Assembly: GCA_965197395.1 (NCBI GenBank) | Contig: CBDANB010000006.1 | Location: 868,001-932,000, forward strand | Length of the DNA stretch: 64,000 nucleotides | Direction: 5' to 3' | Source of the DNA: CAZYFH01 sp965197395 | GTDB lineage: Bacteria; Acidobacteriota; Vicinamibacteria; Vicinamibacterales; UBA8438 | Shown: positions 11,457-20,656 of the stretch, piece by piece | How positions within the stretch are numbered: position 1 is the first letter of the stretch | Layout of the letters: every line of letters starts with the position of its first letter | The notes under the pieces: generated by a model | The model's input: the letters and a program-made list of their open reading frames with translations, nothing else | The model's database searches: none | Told to the model about the DNA's origin: nothing | Program-made: the position numbers and the translations under genes

Positions 11457-14024
11457 ATGTTCGCGGTCTGCGTCGACCCCGCCGAGACAGCCATGACGTC
11501 TGAGCACTGGGGATCGCAACTCGACGCCGCGCGTGCCGCGCTCGCCGCGGATGCGCGTCTGGCGCACGCGGGGTTGTCAGCGGTCGACCGCTACTCGACG
11601 CGTGTCGACGAGCTGATTCAGGGCATCTACGCCGCGGCGCTCGACGAAACCACGACGCCGGTCGCACTGCTGGCGATCGGCGGCTACGGCCGGAGGCAAC
11701 TCTGCCTCCACTCGGACATCGATCTCATGGTCGTCTTTGGCGGGCCCATCGCAGCGGCCGAGGAACGGTTCGTCAGATCGGTGCTGCATCCGCTCTGGGA
11801 TCTGCGACTCGACGTTGGCCACCAGGTGCGCGAGCTCCGCGATTTCGACCACGTCGAGGACGACAACCCCGAGTACCTCGTCGCCATCCTCGAGGCGCGG
11901 TTCCTCGCGGGCGATCGCGGGGTCTTCGAGCGTTTCCTCGCCGCCTGCCTGGGCGAGGAGTCGGACTGGCGCGCGCCGATGCGCGAGGCGTTGCTCGAGC
12001 TCACCGCGCAGCGCCACGCGCAGTTCAACCGGACGGTGTTTCACCTCGAGCCCGACATCAAGGATGCTCCCGGCTCGCTGCGCGACGCGACCGCCATCCG
12101 GTTGCTGGCGCGCCTCGCCGACCACGCCACGCGCGCCACGAGCAACGGTGGACGTCTGGAAGAGGCCGAGGATTTCCTGCTCCGCATTCGGTCGATCCTG
12201 CATCTCGAACGTGGGAGGAACCTCAACGATCTGAGCCATGAGCTCCAGGAGACGGTGGCGACGCTGTTCGCGTCCCCAGGCGAAGAGCCGCGGCGCCAGG
12301 TGGAAGCCCTCATGAGCACGTACTTCCATCACGCGCGCCTCATCGCCCGCTCGTTGGCGGCCGCGATGAACTCGCTGGCGGCGCCGGCGACTTCGACGGC
12401 GACCGCGCTCGGCAACCACCTGGCACGTGCGTGGGACGGCATCCGCTTCACCGACGGGACGTGTGCGTCGCTACGCCCCGATACGTGGCTGCGCCCGTTC
12501 GAAGCGGCGCTCGACGCGCAGCTGCCCGTCTCGGATCAGGTGTTGACGTGCATCGAACGGCACGGCGAGCGCTATGCGCCCGAGCGGTTTCTCCCGTCCA
12601 CCCAGGAGCGGGACCGGCTGATGCGCGTGCTGCGCCCACGCCCCGGTCTCTATGACCGGCTTTCCGAGATGCATGGGAGCGGCCTGCTGGGACGGATGTT
12701 CCCCGAGTTCCAGAAGATCTACTGCCTCGTGATCCGCGACTTCTATCACAAGTACACGGTCGATGAGCACACGCTGTTGACCATCCGCAACCTCGAGCGC
12801 CTGGGTACGCCGCGCACGCCGAGCCGGGAGCGTTTCGGCGGCGTCCTTGGCGAGCTGCCCAACCCCGAGCTGCTCGTGCTCGCCCTCCTGTTTCACGACG
12901 TGGGCAAGTGGACGAACCGAAACCACTCGGAGGAGGGCGTGCGGATGGCCGTCGGCGCGCTCCGACGGATCAGGGTCCCGGATCGCGCGATCGCCGACGT
13001 CGAGTTCCTGATCCGCCATCACCTGCAGATGTCGCTTGCGGCCTTCCGGCGGGACGTGACCGATCCGGATGTCGTCACGCAGTTCGCGCGGCTGGTCGGC
13101 ACGGAGCAGCGGCTCAAACTCCTGTGCCTCATGACACTCGTCGACATCGAGGCGGTCGGCCCCGATGTGATGACGCCGTGGAAGGAGGAGCTGCTATGGC
13201 GGTTGTATGTCGAGACGTACAACCGTCTGACTCTCGGCTACGGGGACGACGTGATCGACGACACGGTGACGACGATCGACGAGATCGTGGCCGGGCGTCC
13301 CAACGATGTCCCCGAGGATGAGCTCACGACGTTTCTCGAAGGCTATCCGCAGCGCTATCTGCGGCTGGTCGACCGGGCACGCATCTACGGGCACGTGCGC
13401 CTGTCCCGCGACATTCGCCCTGGCGAGGTCCACTGCGCCCTCGAGGAGACGGGCTCGGCCTGGGAGCTGAGCGCCATCGCGTTCGACCAGCCGCGGCTCT
13501 TTGCCGACGTCTGCGGCGTGTTGTCCTACTTCGGGATGGACATCCTGCGCGGTCAGGCCATGACGAACCAGGGCGGTATCGTCCTCGATCTTTTCCAGTT
13601 CGCCGATCACGAGCAGTATCTGCGGCTCCATCGGACCGCCGCATCGGCGCTGACCCAGTTGCTCGGCGACGTCGTTGCCGGCAAAGTCGATATCGATACC
13701 AAGCTCCGCGGCCGGGCCCGCGCGCTCGCCGGCTCCTCACGCACGCAGCGCATTCGTCCGGTCGTCCATTTCGACAACTACCACTCGCGCCGCTTCACCG
13801 TCGTGGAAATCGTCGCCGAGAACGCGTGGGGGCTCCTGTATCGCGTCAGCCGAGCCATCTCGAACCGGCAGTGCGACATCGACCTGGTCCTGATCTCGAC
13901 CGAGGGTAGCCGTGCAGTCGACGTCTTTCATATCACCGAAGCCGGCCAGAAGCTCTCCGAGACGGCCCAGCAGCAGCTCAGGGCCGAGCTGGAAACCGCG
14001 CTGAGCCCCGGACCGACGCCATGA
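11457..14024 (+). CDS. glnD: PII uridylyltransferase/uridylyl-removing enzyme
   Basis: Bifunctional glutamine sensor that adds UMP to PII under nitrogen limitation and removes it when glutamine is high. The nucleotidyltransferase domain shows GGYGRRQLCLHSDIDLMVVF. The HD hydrolase domain shows LALLFHDVGKW and RHHLQM. Two ACT domains form the C-terminus (about residues 680-855). Three starts are possible: GTG 11379, ATG 11457 and ATG 11493. I chose 11457, which has ggaagg 12 bases upstream, giving 855 aa. The stop overlaps the next PII gene by 4 bp, so sensor and target are translationally coupled. That linkage, like the glnE-glnA linkage downstream, supports the call. Confidence 0.93.
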   Translation: MFAVCVDPAETAMTSEHWGSQLDAARAALAADARLAHAGLSAVDRYSTRVDELIQGIYAAALDETTTPVALLAIGGYGRRQLCLHSDIDLMVVFGGPIAAAEERFVRSVLHPLWDLRLDVGHQVRELRDFDHVEDDNPEYLVAILEARFLAGDRGVFERFLAACLGEESDWRAPMREALLELTAQRHAQFNRTVFHLEPDIKDAPGSLRDATAIRLLARLADHATRATSNGGRLEEAEDFLLRIRSILHLERGRNLNDLSHELQETVATLFASPGEEPRRQVEALMSTYFHHARLIARSLAAAMNSLAAPATSTATALGNHLARAWDGIRFTDGTCASLRPDTWLRPFEAALDAQLPVSDQVLTCIERHGERYAPERFLPSTQERDRLMRVLRPRPGLYDRLSEMHGSGLLGRMFPEFQKIYCLVIRDFYHKYTVDEHTLLTIRNLERLGTPRTPSRERFGGVLGELPNPELLVLALLFHDVGKWTNRNHSEEGVRMAVGALRRIRVPDRAIADVEFLIRHHLQMSLAAFRRDVTDPDVVTQFARLVGTEQRLKLLCLMTLVDIEAVGPDVMTPWKEELLWRLYVETYNRLTLGYGDDVIDDTVTTIDEIVAGRPNDVPEDELTTFLEGYPQRYLRLVDRARIYGHVRLSRDIRPGEVHCALEETGSAWELSAIAFDQPRLFADVCGVLSYFGMDILRGQAMTNQGGIVLDLFQFADHEQYLRLHRTAASALTQLLGDVVAGKVDIDTKLRGRARALAGSSRTQRIRPVVHFDNYHSRRFTVVEIVAENAWGLLYRVSRAISNRQCDIDLVLISTEGSRAVDVFHITEAGQKLSETAQQQLRAELETALSPGPTP

Positions 14025-14353
14025 AGCTCATCAAGGCCATCGTGCGCCCGAACAAGGTCGACGACATCAAGGACGCGCTTGCCAAGAACGCGATCGCGGG
14101 CCTGACGGTGACGGAAGTGCGCGGCCACGGGCGGCAGCGCGGGCATTCGCCCGTGTATCGTGGGAGCGAATACGAGGTCAGCCTGCTGCCCAAGATGGAG
14201 ATCGAGGTCGTCGTGCCGGATGAGGCCGTCGAGGAGGCGATCCGAGCAATCATGGAATCCGCGCGAACGGGCGAGATTGGCGACGGTCGCGTGTTCGTGA
14301 TACCGGTCGAGCAAAGCCGAGTCATTCGAACCGGCGAGCGGGACGTGGTGTGA
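14021..14353 (+). CDS. glnB: Second nitrogen regulatory protein PII
   Basis: 110-aa PII protein, start overlapping the glnD stop (ATGA). The T-loop tyrosine is present in GHSPVYRGSEY, and the C-loop ARTGEIGDGRVFV is intact, so it should be uridylylated and bind ATP/2-oxoglutarate. It differs clearly from the copy at 7.2 kb in the T-loop flanks (SLLPKMEIEVVVP against DFVPKVKIDIVAD), which implies divided roles: this copy with GlnD/GlnE/GlnA, the other with AmtB. glnA follows 85 bp on. Confidence 0.95.
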   Translation: MKLIKAIVRPNKVDDIKDALAKNAIAGLTVTEVRGHGRQRGHSPVYRGSEYEVSLLPKMEIEVVVPDEAVEEAIRAIMESARTGEIGDGRVFVIPVEQSRVIRTGERDVV

Positions 14354-14438
14354 GTCGACGGAAGTCACCGTTCGACGCTGGTACGCGTGAAGAACGAGAA
14401 ACCCTTGTTGTCAACACGTACAGTTTGGGAGGCACCGG

Positions 14439-15875
14439 ATGAAAGCAAAAGATGTCATGGCGCTCATCAAGGAGAAGGGCATTCAGGCCATAGACCTGAG
14501 ATTCGTCGATTTGCCTGGTCTCTGGCAGCACTTCACGGTCTCGGCGAAGGAGTTCGCCGTGGACGTATTCGATGAGGGGATCGGTTTCGACGGGTCAAGT
14601 ATTCGCGGATTCCAGCAGATTCAGGAAAGCGACATGTTGCTGTTCCCGGACCCGGCGACGGCCTTTGTCGATCCGTTCGCAGCAGCCCCGACCCTGTGTT
14701 TGATCTGCAACGTGAAGGATCCCATCACCGGGGAGTCGTACACGCGCGATCCGCGGCACATCGCACAGAAGGCCGAAGCCTATCTGAAGTCGACGGGCAT
14801 CGGCGACACAGCGTACTTCGGCCCCGAGCCCGAGTTCTTCATCCTGGACGACGTCCGCTTCGGCCAGACCTACAACGAGGGCTTCTACCACGTCGACTCC
14901 GCCGAGGGCTTCTGGAACGCCGGCCGCGTCGAGAACCCCGACAGCGCCGGGGCGTCGCACAACCTCGGGTACAAGCCGCGGTACAAGGAGGGCTACTTCC
15001 CGGTCCCGCCGATGGACAGCCTGCAGGACATCCGCACCGAGATGATGCTTATGCTGGAGTCGATCGGCGTCGAGATCGAGGTCCATCACCACGAAGTCGG
15101 CACCGCCGGCCAGGCCGAGATCGATATGCGGTTCGACTCGCTCGTGAGCATGGGCGACAAGCTCCTCAAGTACAAGTACGCCGTCAAGAACGTCGCCCGC
15201 CAGCACGGCAAGGTCGTCACGCTGATGCCAAAGCCGCTCTTCCAGGACAACGGGTCGGGCATGCACGTCCACCAGAGCATCTGGAAGGGCAAGCGGAACC
15301 AGTTCTTCGAGGCCGGCACCTACGGCGACCTCAGCAAGACAGCGCTCTATTACATCGGCGGGCTCCTCAAGCACGCGCCCGCCCTTCTGGCGCTGACCAA
15401 CCCGACCACCAATTCCTATCGCCGGTTGGTCCCGGGGTACGAGGCGCCAATCAATCTGATCTACTCGATGCGGAACCGGAGTGCCGCGGTCCGGATCCCG
15501 GTATATTCGAGCAGCGAGAGGTCAAAGCGCGTCGAGTGCCGGTTCCCGGACCCGACCTGCAACGGCTATCTGGCGTTCAGCGCGATGCTGATGGCCGGCC
15601 TCGACGGCATCCAGAACAAGATGACGCCGCCAGGACCGCTCGACAAGGACCTCTACGACCTGCCGCCGGAGGAGCTCTCGAAGATCGCCAGCACGCCCGC
15701 GGACCTGTCCGAAGTGCTCGACGCGCTCGAGGCCGATCACGACTTCTTGCTGAAGGGCGACGTGTTCACGCGCGATGTGATCGAGAACTGGATCGCCTAC
15801 AAGCGCGAGAACGAGGTCGATGCGATCCGCCTGCGGCCGCACCCGTGGGAGTTCGCGCTCTACTTCGACATCTAG
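14439..15875 (+). CDS. glnA: Glutamine synthetase type I
   Basis: ATP-dependent ligation of ammonium to glutamate; forms a dodecamer in the cytoplasm. 478 aa. A strong gggagg lies a few bases before the ATG. Family motifs: FDGSSIRGFQ, FGPEPEFFI, VEIEVHHHEVGTAGQAEID, NGSGMHVHQS and the ATP-binding KPL stretch. The regulatory tyrosine is in KDLYDLPPEE, so this is the adenylylated GS-I-beta form. That agrees with glnE immediately downstream. No sigma-54 site was seen in the 85-bp gap to glnB, so it may be read from the glnD promoter. Confidence 0.98.
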   Translation: MKAKDVMALIKEKGIQAIDLRFVDLPGLWQHFTVSAKEFAVDVFDEGIGFDGSSIRGFQQIQESDMLLFPDPATAFVDPFAAAPTLCLICNVKDPITGESYTRDPRHIAQKAEAYLKSTGIGDTAYFGPEPEFFILDDVRFGQTYNEGFYHVDSAEGFWNAGRVENPDSAGASHNLGYKPRYKEGYFPVPPMDSLQDIRTEMMLMLESIGVEIEVHHHEVGTAGQAEIDMRFDSLVSMGDKLLKYKYAVKNVARQHGKVVTLMPKPLFQDNGSGMHVHQSIWKGKRNQFFEAGTYGDLSKTALYYIGGLLKHAPALLALTNPTTNSYRRLVPGYEAPINLIYSMRNRSAAVRIPVYSSSERSKRVECRFPDPTCNGYLAFSAMLMAGLDGIQNKMTPPGPLDKDLYDLPPEELSKIASTPADLSEVLDALEADHDFLLKGDVFTRDVIENWIAYKRENEVDAIRLRPHPWEFALYFDI

Positions 15876-15907
15876 GCGAGCGATCGACGGTTCGACGAGG
15901 GACGGCC

Positions 15908-15996
15908 AAGGCGCGCACGGCGCGCCTCGCGGGCGCGGAGTGGGGCGCTCGGGGGCCCCGCGGAGCGCCCGCGGGGGTTCGGGGCGAAGCCCCGTC
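15908..15996 (+). repeat. Structured interspersed repeat, copy 1 (REP-like)
   Basis: 89-bp GC-rich element between glnA and glnE. It folds into GGCGCGC/GCGCGCC with a 3-base loop, a longer GCGGGCGC/GCGCCCGC stem enclosing a smaller stem, and a final GGGGC-GAA-GCCCC hairpin. The reverse complement of 20125-20214 is a diverged copy with the same three-part layout, and its long stem has changed on both arms. It may act as a terminator or mRNA stabiliser between glnA and glnE. Confidence 0.75.
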
Positions 15997-16001
15997 CAAA
16001 T

Positions 16002-19000
16002 ATGCCGGATGACGCGGCGTCCGCCGTCCAGCCTCGGGACGTCTTCCTGGCACGCGATCTCCCAGAGGAGGCGGCCGCACGGTTCCTCCGCACATTCGGG
16101 TTCGGCGACCCGGAAGCGGCTGACCGGCACCTCCAGCACCTGGCGGAAGACCTGCCCACGCGTATCGCGCTAGGGGAGCTCGCGGAATCGCTGTTCGAGC
16201 ATCTGGGCGCGGCGCCGGACCCCGATGCGGCCCTCGTCGGGTTCTGCCGCTACATGGCGACCAGGACACCACGGAGCTCCTTCCTCGGCTACTTGCTCGA
16301 TGACCCACGAGCGCTCGAGGTGCTCGCCGTCCTCCTCGGTAGCTCGCCGTTTCTCAGCGAGATCCTGATCCGCAGTCCCGAGTACTTCCATTGGCTCCAG
16401 GGAGAGCTCGATCGGTCGCCGCCCGACCGCATCGGGTACGAACGTGAGCTCGATCGGCTCTGGAGCGAGGACAGCACGGACACGCGACGGCGCGACGCCT
16501 TGAACCGGTTTCAGCGACGCGAAATGCTCCGGATCGCGGGCCGGGACCTGCTCGGCAAGGACACGCTCCGCTCCACGACCGAGCAGCTGTCGAATCTCGC
16601 GGACGCCGTGGCCCACGGCGCGCTACGCGTGGCGATGGGCGAGCTGGGCGCTGAGGATCCGCTCCCGGGCGTCTTCGCCGTCATCGGGATGGGCAAGCTC
16701 GGCGGACGCGAGCTCAACTACAGCTCCGACATCGATCTCATCTACATCTACGAGCCCGCCGAACCGGACAACGGCAAGTCCCACGAGCGCTTCCAGAAGC
16801 TCGGGCGGCGACTCACCGCGCTGCTTGGTGAACACACCGCCGAAGGCTATCTCTACCGGGTCGACCTTCGGCTGCGACCGATGGGACAGCGCGGCGGCCT
16901 CGTCTATTCGCTGGCGCAGTGCGCGCAGTACTACGAGAGCATGGGCGAGACGTTCGAGCGGTTCGCGCTGATCAAGGCGCGGCCCGTCGCGGGCGACGCC
17001 GCGCTGGGCGAACGCTTCGTCGAGATGGTACGCCCGTTCGTCTATCGCAAGTACCTCGACCACGCCGCGATCGAAGAGCTCGCGCGCTACAAGGCGCGTG
17101 CCGATCGCGAGCGCACGCGTCATGAGGCCACCGAGCGCAACGTCAAGGTCGGTCGCGGCGGCATCAGGGAGATCGAGCTCTTCACACAGGTGTTCCAGCT
17201 GATCTACGGAGCGGACGCGGCTGACCTCCGGGACGGCAACACGTTGTCGGCGCTGGCCACGCTCGAAAGGCTCGGGTTCGTGGACGAGGCGGTGCGCGTG
17301 GACCTGCAGTCCGCCTACGAGTTTCTCCGGAAGGTGGAGCACCGGCTGCAGATCGTGCAGGAGACCCAGACGCACAGTCTGAAGGACAGCGACCGAGAGC
17401 TCCAGCTTCTCGCCAGGCGCACCGGACTCGAGACGACTGCACGCCTCACGTCCGAGCTCGATCGTCACCGCGGTCGGGTGCACGACATCTATGCGAGTCT
17501 GCTCGAGCGTCGCGGCGACGATGCGGGGTTCCAGGCTCGCCAGCTCTTCCGCCTCCTCGCCGGGGAGATGAGCGAGTCCGATGCGATTGACCACCTGCGC
17601 GCCGGCGGCATCGCCGCCGCCGACGACGCCCTCAGGGCCATCCGCGCGCTCGACGACCTGCCCTCGCACGCCCATTCACGGTCCACCACACGCAACCTGC
17701 TGGCCAACCTGCTGGCATCGATCCTCCCAGACGTCGCGAGCGGCGTGACGTCGCCGACGGCGTTGATGCGACTCGAAACTATCGTGGATCGCTCGGGAGC
17801 GGCGGCGACGCTCTACCGCAGCCTGCTCGAAAGCGACGACCTGCGCGCGCGGCTCCTGGTCGTGCTCGACGCCGGTGACCTCTTCGCAGAGCGACTGGCG
17901 CGGTTTCCGGAGCTACTCGATTCGCTCGTCATCCCGCCACTCGATCCGGACGCGTTCGGCGCGGCGGTGCGAAGGGCGTTCGGCGAGCTGGCCGGTCCTA
18001 ACGCGACGCTGGAGACGTCGAGGGATCCGCTGCGGCGGATCAAGACGATCGAGGAGTTCAAGGCGCTCGTCGAGTGGTTGTCCGTCGGTCACCTCGACCG
18101 GCTCACGGACAAGCTGTCGGCCATCGCCGACGTGGCGGTCGACACGGCGGCGCACAGAGCCGCCGCCGAGCGGCTGCCGGACGCCGGCGACGACACGTGG
18201 GTCGTCCTCGCGCTCGGCAAGCTGGGCGGCCGCGAGCTCACGGTGCATTCCGACCTCGACCTGGTGTTCGTCTATCGGGGAGATCCCGGCGACGCCGCGC
18301 GGTTCGAGCGGCACCAGCGATTCATCCGCGCGCTGCATGAGTTCCTCGATGCACGGACATCGTTCGGGTCGGCATACGAGCTCGACGCGCGTCTGCGACC
18401 GGAGGGCAAGAAGGGTGCGCTCTCCGTGCCGCTCGTTGCCTTTCGCCGCTACCTCGACGAGCGCGCGGAGATCTGGGAGCGGATGGCCTGGACACGATGC
18501 CGCGTTGTGGCAGGTGACGCCGCGTTCGCGGATGAGGTCCGTGCGACGGTGGCAGACTTCGTCTACGCCACATGGTCGAGCGAGATTCCGGCCTACGCGA
18601 GCCGCATGCGGTCACGGATTGAGCGTGAGCTCTCGGACGAGGCCCAGGGTGATCGGCTCGACTTCAAGCGCGGACGTGGCGGTCTGGTCGACATCGACTT
18701 CTTGGTGCAGACGCTGCAGCTTCGCGAAGGACCAGGGGACGACGAGTTCCGTGGCGTGGGCACGCGACAGCTGTTGCGTGCGTGGCCAGACACGTCCTTC
18801 GTCGACCGTGTCGATGCCGAGGCGCTGCGCGACGCGCATCTGTTTCTTCGCGCGCTCGAAACCGCGGTGCGTATCGAGGCCGACGCCAGCGTGAGCACGA
18901 TCTCGACGAGCCCCGCAGACCTCGACGCGATCGCACGCCGTCTTTCGATCGACCCGGCGACCGGGACCGCGCTGCTGGATCGCTACCGCGTGGTCACCCG

Positions 19001-19049
19001 AACGGTGCGCTCCATCTTCGAACGGGGAATGAAGCGGTTGGAGGACTAG
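16002..19049 (+). CDS. glnE: Bifunctional glutamine synthetase adenylyltransferase/deadenylyltransferase
   Basis: Adds AMP to, and removes it from, the tyrosine of glutamine synthetase under PII control. 1,015 aa. It has two nucleotidyltransferase halves, each with the family motif: GMGKLGGRELNYSSDIDLIYIY near residue 230 (deadenylylating half) and ALGKLGGRELTVHSDLDLVFVY near residue 740 (adenylylating half). Each half is followed by its GlnE helical domain (for example GRGGIREIELFTQVFQL and GRGGLVDIDFLVQTLQL). It lies 126 bp after glnA with the structured repeat between. Start ATG 16002; no stronger alternative seen. Confidence 0.96.
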   Translation: MPDDAASAVQPRDVFLARDLPEEAAARFLRTFGFGDPEAADRHLQHLAEDLPTRIALGELAESLFEHLGAAPDPDAALVGFCRYMATRTPRSSFLGYLLDDPRALEVLAVLLGSSPFLSEILIRSPEYFHWLQGELDRSPPDRIGYERELDRLWSEDSTDTRRRDALNRFQRREMLRIAGRDLLGKDTLRSTTEQLSNLADAVAHGALRVAMGELGAEDPLPGVFAVIGMGKLGGRELNYSSDIDLIYIYEPAEPDNGKSHERFQKLGRRLTALLGEHTAEGYLYRVDLRLRPMGQRGGLVYSLAQCAQYYESMGETFERFALIKARPVAGDAALGERFVEMVRPFVYRKYLDHAAIEELARYKARADRERTRHEATERNVKVGRGGIREIELFTQVFQLIYGADAADLRDGNTLSALATLERLGFVDEAVRVDLQSAYEFLRKVEHRLQIVQETQTHSLKDSDRELQLLARRTGLETTARLTSELDRHRGRVHDIYASLLERRGDDAGFQARQLFRLLAGEMSESDAIDHLRAGGIAAADDALRAIRALDDLPSHAHSRSTTRNLLANLLASILPDVASGVTSPTALMRLETIVDRSGAAATLYRSLLESDDLRARLLVVLDAGDLFAERLARFPELLDSLVIPPLDPDAFGAAVRRAFGELAGPNATLETSRDPLRRIKTIEEFKALVEWLSVGHLDRLTDKLSAIADVAVDTAAHRAAAERLPDAGDDTWVVLALGKLGGRELTVHSDLDLVFVYRGDPGDAARFERHQRFIRALHEFLDARTSFGSAYELDARLRPEGKKGALSVPLVAFRRYLDERAEIWERMAWTRCRVVAGDAAFADEVRATVADFVYATWSSEIPAYASRMRSRIERELSDEAQGDRLDFKRGRGGLVDIDFLVQTLQLREGPGDDEFRGVGTRQLLRAWPDTSFVDRVDAEALRDAHLFLRALETAVRIEADASVSTISTSPADLDAIARRLSIDPATGTALLDRYRVVTRTVRSIFERGMKRLED

Positions 19050-19129
19050 CGGGCTCACCGTCCACTGATCCACGACGCGTGATCTGGTTCGAGGTGCTCG
19101 TCTACGGGTTTTGGCCTGGCGATGGTCGC

Positions 19130-20119
19130 CTACTCGTGCCCCCGTACCCGGTGCGGCACGTACGCCTCCTCGAGGAACCGGCATTCATCGTCTTCCAGTG
19201 TCACCTCGAGCGCCGCGACCGCCGCATCGAGATGGTCGAGCTTTGTGGTGCCGACGATCGGCGCCGTGACACCCGGCTGACGGAGAAGCCACGCGAGCGC
19301 GATCTGGGCCGTCGGCACGCCACGCCGGGCGGCGAGATCGACGACGCGGTCGACCACCGCGAAGTCCGACGACTCGTAGTACAGCCGGTGCGCGTACTCG
19401 TCGGTGCGCGCGCGGCGCGTCTCACCCCAATCCTCGGACGACGAGCGCCGGTTGCCCGCTAGAAAGCCGCGCGCGAGCGGGCTCCACGGAATGACACCGA
19501 TGCCCTCCGCCCGACACAGCGGCAGCATCTCGCGCTCTTCTTCCCTGTAGATGAGGTTGTAGTGGTTCTGCATCGCGACGAAGCGTGCCCAGCCGCGTCG
19601 CTCCGAGAGGTGGAGCATTTGCGCGAACTGCCAGGCGTACATGCTCGACGCGCCGATGTAGCGCGCTTTTCCCGAGCGGACGATGTCGTTCAGCGTCTCG
19701 AGCGTTTCCTCGATCGGCGTCTCGTGGTCGAACCGGTGGATCTGATAGAGGTCGACATAATCGGTCCCGAGACGGCGAAGCGAGCCATCGATGGCGTCGA
19801 GGAGATGCTTGCGTGACAGCCCCCTGGTGTTGGGACCATCGGTGAGCGGGAAAAACGCCTTCGTCGCGACGACGACCTGATCGCGCGTGGCGTACTCGGC
19901 CAGGGCGCGGCCGAGAATCTCCTCGCTGGCGCCACGCGAGTACATGTCGGCGGTGTCGAAGAAGTTGATGCCAGCCTCCAGCGCGCGCTGGATGAAGGGT
20001 CGACTCTCGTCCTCCGGCAGCACCCAGTCACGCCACGTGGGCGACCCGAAGGTCATGGCGCCGAGGCAGATGCGCGAGACCTTGAGCCCGGTGGAACCAA
20101 GGTTGATGTACTGCATCAC
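19130..20119 (-). CDS. Aldo/keto reductase
   Basis: NADPH-dependent oxidoreductase of the AKR TIM-barrel family (329 aa), close to the YghZ/Tas-like group. The catalytic tetrad is visible: Asp and Tyr in FFDTADMYSRGASEEILG, Lys in VVATKAFF and His in YQIHRFD. It starts MQYINLGSTGLKVSRICLGAMTFG, with a possible extra Met one codon earlier. Convergent with glnE. The substrate cannot be read from sequence. Confidence 0.93.
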   Translation of the reverse strand: MMQYINLGSTGLKVSRICLGAMTFGSPTWRDWVLPEDESRPFIQRALEAGINFFDTADMYSRGASEEILGRALAEYATRDQVVVATKAFFPLTDGPNTRGLSRKHLLDAIDGSLRRLGTDYVDLYQIHRFDHETPIEETLETLNDIVRSGKARYIGASSMYAWQFAQMLHLSERRGWARFVAMQNHYNLIYREEEREMLPLCRAEGIGVIPWSPLARGFLAGNRRSSSEDWGETRRARTDEYAHRLYYESSDFAVVDRVVDLAARRGVPTAQIALAWLLRQPGVTAPIVGTTKLDHLDAAVAALEVTLEDDECRFLEEAYVPHRVRGHE

Positions 20120-20124
20120 TGGCT

Positions 20125-20214
20125 AGATGGGGCTTCGCCCCAAGCCCCCGCGACCGCTGCGCGGGGACCCCGAGGGCCCCACTCCGCGGTCGCGAGGCGC
20201 GCTGTGCGCGCCTT
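20125..20214 (-). repeat. Structured interspersed repeat, copy 2 (REP-like)
   Basis: Inverted, diverged copy of the 15.9-kb repeat. Read on the minus strand it has GGCGCGC-ACA-GCGCGCC, then a GCGACCGC/GCGGTCGC stem where copy 1 has GCGGGCGC/GCGCCCGC, then GGGGC-GAA-GCCCC. Paired substitutions on both arms preserve pairing. It lies upstream of the aldo/keto reductase start. The rest of the gap to 20381 shows no gene. Confidence 0.75.
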
Positions 20215-20381
20215 GCTGTCTTCAGAAAACGCTTGACTCATTTGCGCGAGTTGCGGGCCGTCAAGACAGCTAGCCGAGCGTGGTGGAGCGGCACTGCCCC
20301 GAGCGCTGCACGGTGTTCCCGAAGGCGAAGAGGTGTCTGGAGGAATGTGCCCGACCGTGATGCCGGACCGACGCGAGGCCG

Positions 20382-20615
20382 TCAGGGCACCGTGTGGTAG
20401 TGACCGTGAACCGGGTCCCACACCTGACGCTGCCCGGCGCCACGCTCGCCAGTGACGTTGTAGACCACGACCGCCGCGATCGCGATCAAGGCGGCGATCA
20501 AGGCATACATCCCGAGACGCGAGCGGCCCTCCGCCTTGTTGGCGCAACACTGCTTGTACTTTCGTCCGCTCCCGCACGGGCACGGGTCGTTGCGACCGAC
20601 CTTATCAGCTGCCAT
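20382..20615 (-). CDS. SEC-C zinc-motif membrane miniprotein
   Basis: 77-aa protein. The N-terminal half is a SEC-C metal-binding motif (GRNDPCPCGSGRKYKQCC), as at the SecA C-terminus. A single membrane segment follows (about residues 36-53, MYALIAALIAIAAVVVY) with a short tail. A SEC-C motif anchored to the membrane could bind zinc or SecB-like partners, but no function is known to me. Divergent from the amidohydrolase, start to start 42 bp. Confidence 0.8.
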   Translation of the reverse strand: MAADKVGRNDPCPCGSGRKYKQCCANKAEGRSRLGMYALIAALIAIAAVVVYNVTGERGAGQRQVWDPVHGHYHTVP

Positions 20616-20656
20616 GGTCGTCCACCCCTGGGGCGCCGAAAGTATACTGCACGACC

